Shown here: positions 9,070 to 19,233 of the stretch, one piece after another | Position numbering within the stretch: the first letter of the stretch is position 1 | Layout of the letters: each line of letters starts with the position of its first letter | Source: Taiwanofungus camphoratus | Lineage: Eukaryota > Basidiomycota > Agaricomycetes > Polyporales > Taiwanofungaceae | Direction of reading: 5' to 3' | NCBI GenBank assembly: GCA_003999685.1 | Contig: CP021222.1 | Coordinates: 2,790,001 to 2,854,000, forward strand | Length of the DNA: 64,000 nt | The notes under the pieces: generated by a model | Told to the model about the DNA's origin: nothing | What the model saw: only the letters and a program-made list of their open reading frames with translations | The model's database searches: none | Program-made: the position numbers and the translations under genes

Positions 9070-11298
9070 TCACTCCTGCCACTCGAACGACCCGACGATG
9101 GCCGTCCGGCCCGCCAAGGACCCCTGGCTCGGCGCGAGCACGGTCATCCGCCGGTTTGGAATGTCAAGCGCCGTCCTATAGACGCGCCGTGAGTCCGTTG
9201 TATGGCTACAGCTAAGGGAGGCAAGAGCGGGGGGAAACGCACACGACGACGAATCCGACGACGGGGAGGTCGAGCACCTCTTCGTCGTAGCGCTCTGCCT
9301 CGTCGGGGTGGGGCGGCGCGAGCAGTGCGAGCACGGCGTTGTACAGCCCCGAGCCGGGCTGCGCGGGGTCGACCAGCAGCGGCTGCATCTCGGAGACGAC
9401 GCGCGTGGCGCCGATGGGCAGCGCGGAGGTGGGCGCCATCGTTTCTGAGGAGACCGGATTATCAGTGTGCATTCCGACAAGAGCGTCGTGGGAAAAGCCA
9501 GATGGAAGCTCAATCATTCCCCCCTCCCCTTCATCTCTTTTTTTCATCCATTCTGGTAGCTCGACGCGAGGGGGGCGCGGGGGCGGGGTGCGCCCGAGTC
9601 TAGGTCTAGATCACGCACCTTCGCCGATCCTGTATATAACGAGGTCGCCGAACCCGACGATCGACGACTGCGGCGCGAGGTGCAGGGTGAGGTCGGCGGT
9701 CTGCTCCCCGCCCTGCAGGTGTGTCGCGGAGGAGAGGCCGGGGGGCGGCTCGACGACGTGGCCGTACATGTAGTTGTGCAGCTGGTACTTGCGCACGCGC
9801 TCGCGGTAGCCGTGGTCCAGCTCAACGACCTAAGCGAGAAAAAGGGGGTGGGCGTGTCAGCGGGTTGCGCGTCACGCCCCAGACAGGAGGTGCACGAACG
9901 AATCGACACTTACGCCGCCAGATTTCGGAATCTTGACCACGGCTATGCGGTTGCCGTACATCCGCTGCATCTCCACATTGAGTTTTTCGTGGCCCACGAC
10001 GAGGATGACGTTGACTGAAACAGCAGCGTGTGTCAGTTGTGGATTTGGGGCCCGGGGCGGATGTGTTCTCACTTCTGAACGCGTCGACGCAAGCTTTTAT
10101 GAGCCCGTGACGGTGATCACTTCCGGTGCTCGAACTAGCAGCAAAAGAGGAGGGGGTGTCGACAATCAGACCTGATACCCGGCCTGACCACGAATGCGAT
10201 GTCAATACACGCCCCGACACAGAAGACAGAGACCCGCCTTCCATGTCGCCATCCAGTCGCTCCCACACGTTCTCCCCCAGATTCCGTATGAGCCTATCCA
10301 TCAGAAGCGGGTTTCGCCGCGTTTCTGCGTGGCCGTACCAGTACGAAAGGGGGAGCAGTGCATTTGAAGCAAGGTGTGTCGGCGCGGATGTGGCTGCGGA
10401 GCCGAGAGTTGAGGCGGGGGTGGAGGTTTGAAGCGGGGATATGATGGTGGCGGCCGAGATCGCACCTGGGGCTGCCCAGCCGCCCTGTCGACAATAACAA
10501 GCGTTCAGAGAGATCACGACAAAAGCTGGATTCCGACGCTCGCAAGCGTGAAGCGTATGGTGCTCCAACGTACCTCTCCAGGATCTGTATTTACCAGGAT
10601 AGGACTCCAGTCTTGCCCAGCGCGGACAGCGTAGTTTATTAATATTTTTGACACCGTCGTCTTGCCTGAGTTCTCAGGGCCGAGGACCAGCACGCGGGGC
10701 GGCTCAGGATTGGCATCTGATTCAGCTTCGTCTCCAGAAGACGGAGGAGAACCGTGAACAGCGCGCAGGGCGCGAACGCGCATCTGCTCGAGTGCGATGT
10801 GCACGTTGGCATACGCGCTCATGGGTGTTTCATCGGATGTATATTCGGTAGAAGGTTGGCCTGTGACGTGCTAGAAATAGAGACAAGCGTGAGGAATGGG
10901 TAAGTACACAGGTTGGAGAGAGAAAATGGAACCAGTATTACTTATCTCAATAGTGCAACCCTGCCATGTGTATATCGCAGCCTTGCATTCCAATGCAAAG
11001 AGGTAAGTGTTGCCTTCTGCGAGTTCCGCTCCAAAAATCTCCGCATGACCATTCAAGAGCTATAGACCACGAAAGACCAGGGGGAATTGAGGGAGTACGT
11101 TTGCATTCGGATCTGGACTTGCTCACAGAGAGCACAACAATTGAGAGTACGCACCTTGATGGCCAGTGAAGTGCCTGGGTCCAGTTCAAACCGATACTCA
11201 GTGTCCGGGTCAAGCACCCACTGTCGTGTATTGGCTCCGATGTTAATCTCAGATGAGTGCGGTTTTCCCTCACTGTCTAGCAGACCCAAGCTCGACAT
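9070..11298 (-). CDS. CLP1: mRNA cleavage and polyadenylation factor CLP1
   Basis: CLP1 is a subunit of nuclear cleavage factor IA/II, which processes pre-mRNA 3' ends, and belongs to the polynucleotide-kinase family. Predicted exons on the minus strand are 11155-11298, 10942-11059, 10574-10860, 10073-10484, 9914-10014, 9619-9829, 9243-9444 and 9070-9175, giving 526 residues. The P-loop GPENSGKT is at about 148-155, followed by the conserved VNTDPGE. The ends also match the family: an N-terminal beta domain with QWVLDPDTEYRFEL, and a C-terminus with ALDIPNRRMTVLAP. The third exon starts at the second of two nearby AGs, because only that one keeps frame. A stretch of about 16 residues (10200-10250) before GLIVDTPSS is longer than expected and could hide a short intron. 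The gene converges on NDE1. Confidence 0.92.
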
Positions 11299-11885
11299 GT
11301 CTAACCACAGCGGTAGAGTAATTACACCGCGTGAAAGAAATTTTTACAGTGAATCCCTACAATGCACAACCAGCTTGGATCTGTACAAGACTATACCGGG
11401 AGCGCTCTTAGCTCTCGAGGTGAACGCACAATGGTAGAAGAGAAGTATTTGGCTGAGTGCTGCAGACGTTTATCGTGGCTGACGACCTGTTTGTGGCTAG
11501 GAAATGGACAGTTGACTACACCGCGAAGCCACCGTTCGTCGAGGACTGAACTTGAAGCACCTGAGTGTCACAGTGTTCGTTTCGATCTTGTGTCCTTTAA
11601 CCTGATTTGGAAGGTGTGTGACCTAAGTCACAGGTGAATTCAGGAGTGTTCACCCTTTCGCGTATCACCTGAAATGCTCTCATACATCTCTACACACCAG
11701 GCAGGAACGATGTGTCAATAATCCACTATTGTAACGATGAGAATTGGAAATAGTAAAAGCATCCGCACGCAGCTCTACGTAAGTATACATTGTCACTGTT
11801 GTGCTCACCAGGGAAAAATGCTACATATGGCCAGAGGAACAGCACTGCATGAAACGATGGCACGCTCGTAGTAATACAGGAAAAT
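11299..11885. other. Intergenic region between CLP1 and CTF18
   Basis: This holds the CLP1 promoter and the CTF18 3' end, both on the minus strand. The small frames on either strand show no family resemblance. I see no repeats or RNA genes. Confidence 0.6.
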
Positions 11886-14800
11886 TCACAAGAAGGCCCC
11901 AACTTTGACAGGTTTACGCACAGCCGCCGAATTACCCTCGTTGAACTTGAACTTTATTCTATATATCTGAGCTTTTTTTGTATTCATGGCTGATTGAGTC
12001 GTGTCGCCAGTTTTGGGGACGATCGGGCGTCCAAAGAAATCAGTCGCAACCTACGTTGTCAAGGTTCATATGAGACGCAAGACGATAATCTCACTGGCAC
12101 TGACCTTCTCCGCGGTGACAGTTTTATCTTGACGGGCACGTTTGCTTTTAACAAGCTCAGGCTCGACATCTCGCAATCGGTCGTCGTCTTCTGTACCGAC
12201 CAGGTCTCCATCCTCGCGACTTCTGGTACTTCGATCAGACTAGGCTCCGTAAATGAAACGAGAGAAGGCAACTTACGCCTTGCTGAAGAAGTTGGATCTT
12301 ATGGGTTTGGTCTTCTCGAGGCCTTCTGTCTGGCGAGAAACAAATTGAGCGTCGATCTCAAGGCATTTCGTCAGCACAGACGTAGGAGCAAGTAGGTAGA
12401 GCTATACCTCTGCTGCTACCAGATGCCTAACGGCGTATCTCGAGGCGGCAATGTCAGAAGCCCGTTTACCATCGTAAGTTACGAAGACATCTATCGGTCT
12501 AAAGATGCAGTTGAGGGACATTAGCCCTCATGCATAAATTGCTGCAGCTCACGGATCAAGCCTGTATACCAGCTGGCCATCCTCTGCTTTCTCCTGTACG
12601 AAGCGTAGCTCAAGGGCAACCATGATATTTACCAGTCTGGACAGCACTGCGCGTTCCCCAGGACGGATTACCTGACTGTTCACCTGTATATATATGGCAT
12701 TGATCAAGATGTCGGCTCGTCTGATACAACTGAACATACTGGACGCAAGGGAGGAGAGATAATCCTGTTGATAAAGGAGGCGAATTCAAGTTGAAGAATT
12801 TGGTCGCTAGCCAAATGCCGGAAGTCGCCCCCATGTCGGGCTGCCGCGACACGCAGACAACGCGCCAAAGATTTATAGATCTCCTCGTTTACTTTAGTCC
12901 TCACATGGTTCTGCAACAAGATACCCCTTGAGCAAGGAACGCGATACACAGACGAGGATGACGCCATACCTCCCAGTCTGCTTTCGGTCTCTCTACCCTC
13001 GGCGTGCCTCTTTCCTGGAATAGAGGATAGAATGCCACGAGTGGGTACGGAAGATACTGCATAAGCGCATACTCCCGCTCAGAATACATTTCGCCTGACA
13101 TGATGTCAAACATAGTGAGCCATTCGTTCGCCTTGAGGTATCGCGAAAAGTTTGCATCGTGCTGATGAAGACTTGCATAATGCTCAAAGCATCCTAGATG
13201 GCCGTTAGCGGTCGATAGGAAGACAACAGTGATATCTTGCCTAGAGCAATTCTGTCCATTGCGCCGCTACTTTCAATCTCGCGGCTCAATCGACCGACAT
13301 AGCGAGCTTCCGCATCTTCATTTAATCCGAGGTCCTTCGCCCGCTTTCGGGTCATAGGTGCAAAAAGATCGTTGAGAACAGCTGTCTGTGACATGTCTAC
13401 TTCCTTCATGCCAGCCGTAGCTGTTCGCACAACGGACTCAGTCACATCGCGACCGCGCGCTTTTATCAACTGCAACCGAATACACATCAGCTGGTGCCAG
13501 ATGAAAATCCATTTGACTTACCTGGAGCATGTTCAAGCAACCCCTAAGATCGCCTTGTGCAACACCCACCAGGGTTGTGAGAGCGCGTGACTCGGTGCGA
13601 AGACCCTCGTTCTCGCATATATCCCTTAACCGCCGGACAAGATGGATGTCATTCGGGCGAGAGAATCGGACTACTCGCGCAAGGGGACGTAGCTTGGCAA
13701 GTGAGTTAGCGTAAAGATCATTGCAAATACATATAATAGGGCGGCGGATCGGCCGACTGGACTTTGGATCAACCTTACGACCTGCCAAGTATATAGGAAG
13801 TGAAATCCGGTGGAAATATCATATCTACGACATGAGTTACCTTTCTTCCTCGGTCGCTCAGATAACAGCTTGATGAGGGCTTGGATGAATCCCGCGGTCT
13901 AGATAATAACATCAGCAACGAGTTCAGGGATATGCGTCAAAAAACAAATACGTTGTCTGTACCACCCGTGGCACCATCGATCTCGTCTATGACCATCAAG
14001 ATGGGTTTGGTACTTCCGATAGTAAAGCCAGTCTCTAGAGCTGGTCGTATTACATCCTGAACACTTTGAGTTGATCGGGCATCACTAACAAGCACAACCG
14101 CGGGCGGAAAAATTTGTTACAAACGCGGCAAACCCAGAGTTTTGTGGAATGACAGACCTCGCATTAATCTCAAAGACGCTGTAGCCTGCGTGCTGAGCAA
14201 CTACATGGGCAAGAGTAGTCTTCCCCATCCCTGGCGGCCCAGACATGAGCAGTATCTATTCAACAGCGATGATTCAGCTAAGAATACTTAGCGATGGCTG
14301 TGATGCATGACCGCCGCCTACCCTTTCCTGTGGCCGGCGAAATTCGTCAGTGTTCTCATCATCCTCCCCGCGCCCGCGCTTGCGCCCCCGTGCCTTATGC
14401 CGGCCAAAGACGCAATGGTCCCATTCTTTAACCCATGCCATCACCTCGCGATGCACGCGATCGTCGCCGAGTAGGTCAGTGAAGCGACGTGGACGGTAGC
14501 GATCTACCCAGAGAGCACCATCTGAATTGGTCGTTGATGGCGACTGGGCTGAAGACGAGGCGTTGACATTCCTACCAAGTGTTACTGTAAGTGCACCATA
14601 TAGATGGTCATTCGCACTACTCACTCGTCAGCTAATTTCACAACAGCAGCAGCAGAGAGCTGATCGAGAAGGCGATGAATGGGCACATCGAGAAGTTTCG
14701 AGAACTGATTTGGACTGGTGCCCCCGGCGCTGGGCCTGTTTGATGCCTGACTGTTGGATGAACTATCTACTACGGGTTGAGTCGACAACGGTAGTGCTCA

Positions 14801-15492
14801 CAACCGAAGTTCTTCCTTCTTCACGACGGAGCTTGCGTCTCAGAAATACGGTCCGTCCGTCGAAGGTCGTTGTACGCAGTATGGATGAGGGTAGGATGGC
14901 ACTTGAAGAAGCCATACCAGCAGATGTGGTAGCATGGGTATATGGTTGAAGCAATGCTGTGACATCGGGAAATTCCTCATCTGTGAAAATAAATGAGCCC
15001 TATTTACGGACCTCATTTTGGTCATGAATGTTGCTACCTCCTTGCATTTGGGAAATAGCAAATTCGTCAGTGAACGTGCCTGGTGACTGTGCTCTTTTGG
15101 ATATGTCTGGGTAGAATGTTTAGTTATTGGGGGATCTCGTCCAATAATGAGGACTCCCTACTTGTGGCGTCATTTGCTTCAATGGAAAGTAGCCCAGTTG
15201 GGACAAACAAATCATGCGACGAGTCTATGTTCAAAGCACTTAGCAAGTCCTTCCTCCCTAGCCGCCAAAAAGGATGAATACCGTGCGGCATCTCTGTAAA
15301 ATGCAGGCCGACCGTCTTCGATTGATCTCCACTTAGTAGACCACCTGTAGTGATCGCTTCTTCCGTTGCGAGGTCATGTAATGCGGTGAAATGATCTCCT
15401 TCGGTTATACGTGTCACAATACAATCAGACGTTGAGGGGCCAGACAGAAGACTATTGGGCGCTCCAAATTGAAATGTATCAACTTCAGTCAT
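11886..15492 (-). CDS. CTF18: Alternative clamp-loader large subunit CTF18
   Basis: Ctf18 replaces Rfc1 in the Ctf18-RFC complex, which loads PCNA and supports sister-chromatid cohesion and replication checkpoints. Seventeen exons read from 15492: 15162-15492, 15038-15106, 14825-14980, 14625-14769, 14322-14571, 14158-14255, 13952-14084, 13841-13898, 13522-13781, 13241-13469, 12970-13193, 12740-12910, 12553-12683, 12408-12498, 12277-12356, 12105-12228 and 11886-12050. They give 904 residues. Diagnostic parts are [17 protein letters not shown], the Walker A motif [10 protein letters not shown] (about 322-331), Walker B VIDEID, NASDARS, and the C-terminal DFFGRP tail of this family. The intron at 13194-13240 has a GC donor. 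The boundary at 14770-14824 is the least certain. An MBF-type site lies upstream. Confidence 0.93.
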
Positions 15493-15859
15493 AGTGGGGA
15501 CTAAGAGCAAGGGTCAGAGTTAGAGTCAGAAGCCAATATGAAAGGATGTTCAGCAGACAAAAGTGGATCAAACTGGACCAGTATGCCAGAGAGATGCGCG
15601 TCGAGGATAGTGACCGTGGAATGCTGGTGCGGAGTGGTCTCCTTCAGGTCGGACTGAGGCCCGCGCGTGACCGTGTCGCGTACTGTCACAACGAAGCGTT
15701 TCGTGACCACCGTTTGCCAAAATCACGCGTCAAGACGGTTTACTCAACGTCGCCAGCAACACTCGTATATTACGAACTTACATAAGTGGAAGTCTAACAC
15801 AGCGTCTCGCATGCAGATTTTTATTTTATCATTTGATCAAACGAATGGCTACAATGAGG
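15493..15859. promoter_or_regulatory. CTF18 upstream region with an MCB (MBF) site
   Basis: The palindrome ACGCGT lies at 15725-15730 and reads ACGCGTGA on the minus strand, matching the MluI cell-cycle box recognised by fungal MBF. MBF drives G1/S replication genes, and CTF18 starts 233 bp away, so periodic expression is a reasonable inference. An intron-like 3' end (branch CTAAC, pyrimidines, TTAG) just before the ATG suggests a 5'-UTR intron. The minus frame at 15501-15710 is probably not coding. Confidence 0.4.
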
Positions 15860-16599
15860 TTTCTTTTCTCGTAATCGATTGTTTGATGCTCACTGCAACT
15901 TGTTCATTAGAGGCAAATCTGAACCCCCACCTGAAACTGTGCCATCGGACCTGGCCCATTGTCTTGCCCAAAAATATCGTCAATCGGACACATACGTACG
16001 TTATGCGTTCGGAGGGATACGTGGTCGAGCATTCACTTGCAAGGCTACGATGTCGACAGAACTCCCGCTGGTGATCAGTTTTGGAAAGTTGCTGCCAACA
16101 TTGACCCAAGATTCGGGTGCAGCTTTCAGATTATAAGCAATGTGCAGACCATTTGTAACAGCCTGCTGCTGTCCCAAGTACAAGATCTTCAAATTGGGGC
16201 ATATCGGCTCCGGATGGCTGTTTTCGCAGGTGAAAATTGTATCAACTTTGCGAGCTGACGATGTGTGTTCCTGTCCCAGCTGCTCTCTGTACCCGTGTGA
16301 GAAGCAACGGCAAGAAATTTGCGTGTCCCCTACCTAATTTGCACACATTCCAATTACATCAAGTCCATTTCCAACAACGCTGTGATTACCCCGACTTCAC
16401 TTATGCGCTACGTGACTGTCTGATGTTGCGCTACGAGTATGGCGTAGAAATCGGGAGCCTGGAAGTCAAGGAATGCATCAAGGTGGATGAAGGGGACATC
16501 GACCTCAGGGAGATCGTAGTATCGGCGTCATGGGACGGGATCATCGTTGCCCAAGACTTGGAAGATGAAAACTTGGGAGATGTCGATAAATTTCGGTAA
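15860..16599 (+). pseudogene. Frameshifted F-box/LRR relic
   Basis: Pieces of one F-box-type C-terminus lie in order but in all three frames: SDLAHCLAQKY, then RTLCVRRD...LQGYDVDRT and LSQVQDLQIGAYRL (15959-16258), then WLFSQVKIVSTLRADD, then LCTRVRSNGKKFACPLPNL to DIDLREIVVSASWDGI (16237-16599). RTLC(I/V)RR and LS(E/Q)(I/V)QDLQ are shared with the F-box gene at the left edge, so the two are paralogues. No N-terminal F-box remains. Multiple frameshifts make this a decayed copy. It now abuts the CTF18 promoter. Confidence 0.6.
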
Positions 16600-17351
16600 T
16601 GACGAGGACGATCTTTCTTCCTTACATGGATGATGATGAGGGCGACACCTTCCCTTGGTGGTTTAAGGTGTGCGGCATCAGGCCTCAGGCTTCAGGGTTG
16701 TATGGGCTCGAGAGGTTTCATATGCAGACACCGCTGGTATCCGGCTATATTCCAATTCATTCCGTGCTTCTTCTGGTCGCGTAAGACAAAGATGTCCACC
16801 AATCTCTTGGACGTATATACCCAAGTGGCTGGTAGAGCTTTCCTTGATATCTTCAACTCTTACCTGTTATGGGCCAGTATACGCACCAAGAACACAACGT
16901 TGAGCAATTCGGCACGAATTTGACGCAATACGCAGTCATCATGTGTACTTGAAACGAGAGACTTCGAATTTCGCGGTTGAACGCGGTCGTATTCTCTTCT
17001 GCAGCATTACATACAATACTATGCAACAACAATCATCATCTTTTCAGCATGTAACGAGCGTTAGCGGCGTCCGGCCAGCTGTGGATGCGGGGAATGGCTG
17101 GATGTGGCAGGGCGGGGCGGAGGTGCGTGTACAGCTGCGGTAGGCAAGCAACAGCGCCGCCAGACCAGAAGGTATTGGGATGTGGGCGGGAAAGGGAACT
17201 AGATATAGTTAAGCAAGCGACAATGCAATGCGATGATAAATAAGCGGAAGGATGAACTTCCGGTGCGGTGAAGGATGAACTTCCAATGCAATGCTAGATG
17301 AGAGATACTCTGCTGGAACGATGAAGTAAGCACACGGATATCAATGCCACT
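16600..17351. other. Gene-free stretch downstream of the SAM synthetase gene
   Basis: Short plus-strand frames continue past the F-box relic but match nothing I recognise. The right part is the 3' flank of the SAM synthetase gene and holds two copies of GATGAACTTCC. Confidence 0.5.
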
Positions 17352-18881
17352 TTATAACTGGATCTTCTTGGGCTTCTCCCACGAGTACTCCGAGTTACCT
17401 AGGACGATGGTGAAACAGTGGTGCTATGAATCCAAATTGGAAGACGTACCAAAGTGACCGTAAGAGGCCGTCTTAAGGTACTGAGGCCGCTGAAGACCAA
17501 GTTGTTGCACTGAACAATTATAGCACATCCATCAGAGATGCCCCTCTAAGTCTGTGGAGAGCACCACGTACCGATGACACCAGGCCGGAGGTCCCAGTTC
17601 TTACGGATAATTTCAACAAGCTCCTCGTCCGTCTTCTTTCCAGTACCGTACGTGTCGACGTAGATCGACAGAGGCTCCGCAACACCAATGGCGTACGACA
17701 GCTGCACAAGCACCCGGCGGGCAAGACCTGCTGCAACCAATGACTTCGCTAAAAAGTTGGTCATTGGGTCAATGCCTAGACATCCGAACATTGAATTGAA
17801 AAACCGACCAATCCAGCGAGCGGTGTAGGCAGCGGAACGGTCAACCTTTGACCAATCCTTGCCCGAGAAAGCACCACCACCGTGAGCTCCCCATCCACCG
17901 TACGTGTCGACGATGATCTTACGACCAGTGAGACCGGCATCTCCCTGAGGACCACCAATGACGAAGCGTCCGGAGGGTTGGATCTGCGAAAATAGCGAGC
18001 TTATGTACATAGTCATATGAACACAAGACAGTATACTTACGTGGTAAACGGTGCGGTCATCAAGCAATTCTGCTGGAATAACCTGCTTGACAATCTTGTT
18101 CATGATCTCCTTCCGCAACTCCTCAGTCGAGATTTCGTCCGCATGCTGAGTCGACACGACAACGGTGTCGACACGGAGCGGAACGGTCGCACCACCCTCC
18201 TTCTTGTACTCTACGGTAACTTGTGTCTTCGAGTCCGGGCGAAGCCATGGGAGGACACCCGCGCGGCGGGCAACGGCCATCGCAGAATTCAGGCGGTGGG
18301 CGAGAACGAGCGTTAAGGGCATATACTCAGGTGTCTCATCCGTCGCATATCCAAACATGATACCCTGGTCACCCGCACCGATGTGCTCGAGGGCACCATG
18401 ATCGAGGCCCTGCGCGATATCTGGCGACTGCTGCTCGATCGCGACGAGGATATTGCAGGTCTTGTAGTCGAACCCCTTCGAAGAGTCGTCATACCCGATC
18501 TGCTTAATCGTCTCCCGGATAACCTTCTGGTAATCGATCTGTCCCTTCGTGGTGATCTCGCCGAAGACCATGATCATACCGGTCTTTGATGCAGTCTCAC
18601 AGGCAACCTTTGAGAAAGGATCCTGCGACAGACAGGCATCGAGCTATGCATCCATCCGGCACGACTCAGCATCAAGCCATCTCACTTGAAATATTGTGGA
18701 GTACAACGTACGACGGCGTCGGATACCTGGTCACAGATCTTATCTGCAACGGTGCGTTAGTGTACTACCATACTCAGCAACCCACGACCTGCTTACCTGG
18801 GTGCCCTTCACCTACAGACTCAGATGTGAAGAGAAAGTGACCAGGTGCGAGAGCGGCACGCGCAGAACCGTTACCAGACAT
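17352..18881 (-). CDS. SAM2: S-adenosylmethionine synthetase (methionine adenosyltransferase)
   Basis: The enzyme makes S-adenosylmethionine from methionine and ATP in the cytosol. It feeds methylation and, in basidiomycetes, sterol and secondary metabolism. Seven exons are predicted: 18797-18881, 18712-18743, 18041-18643, 17809-17983, 17572-17748, 17450-17509 and 17352-17398. They give 392 residues, the normal length. Signature motifs are present: [14 protein letters not shown] near the N-terminus, [15 protein letters not shown], and the phosphate-binding GGGAFSGKD. The start ATG has a good context (CCACC before it). The intron at 17749-17808 is 60 nt long and has no in-frame stop, so its retention would insert 20 residues. 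The gene name follows yeast; the paralogue number is arbitrary. Confidence 0.96.
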
Positions 18882-19233
18882 GGTGGGTGAAGAGTAAGTG
18901 GGGAAAGAGAGATGCGGGCAAACAGATGAGTGCTGGGAGAATTTACAGCAGGCCCTTTAAGTTTTAGAGCGGCGGACCCCAAGCACCGCTCAGCACGCCA
19001 TCTCTCGTTCGTTATCTCGCGCAACGTTCCTCACCTGGATTCACCCGGGTCCCCGTAGCATCTTGAACGATTCTCAGAAGCGAATATCGAACATAATTAT
19101 CAATGCATTTACTACAAAGTTGTACTTTTACATACACGCTGTAATCGGATATACACTCACGGTGAGAAAAGAGGCTTCTAACGTTGTTCGCAGCTTTGGG
19201 GCATGAAATACAGCATCTGTAGAAATTGACATG
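18882..19233. other. SAM synthetase promoter region
   Basis: This is the interval between the SAM synthetase start and the stop of the myotubularin gene, both minus strand. It is pyrimidine-rich on the coding strand just upstream of the ATG, as in highly expressed fungal genes. I see no further gene. Confidence 0.55.

Noticed and set aside
15501-15710. Minus frame MVTKRFVVTVRDTVTRG upstream of CTF18
   Set aside because: It ends in an intron-like acceptor just before the CTF18 ATG and contains the MCB region side; more likely 5' leader. I could not exclude an extra exon.
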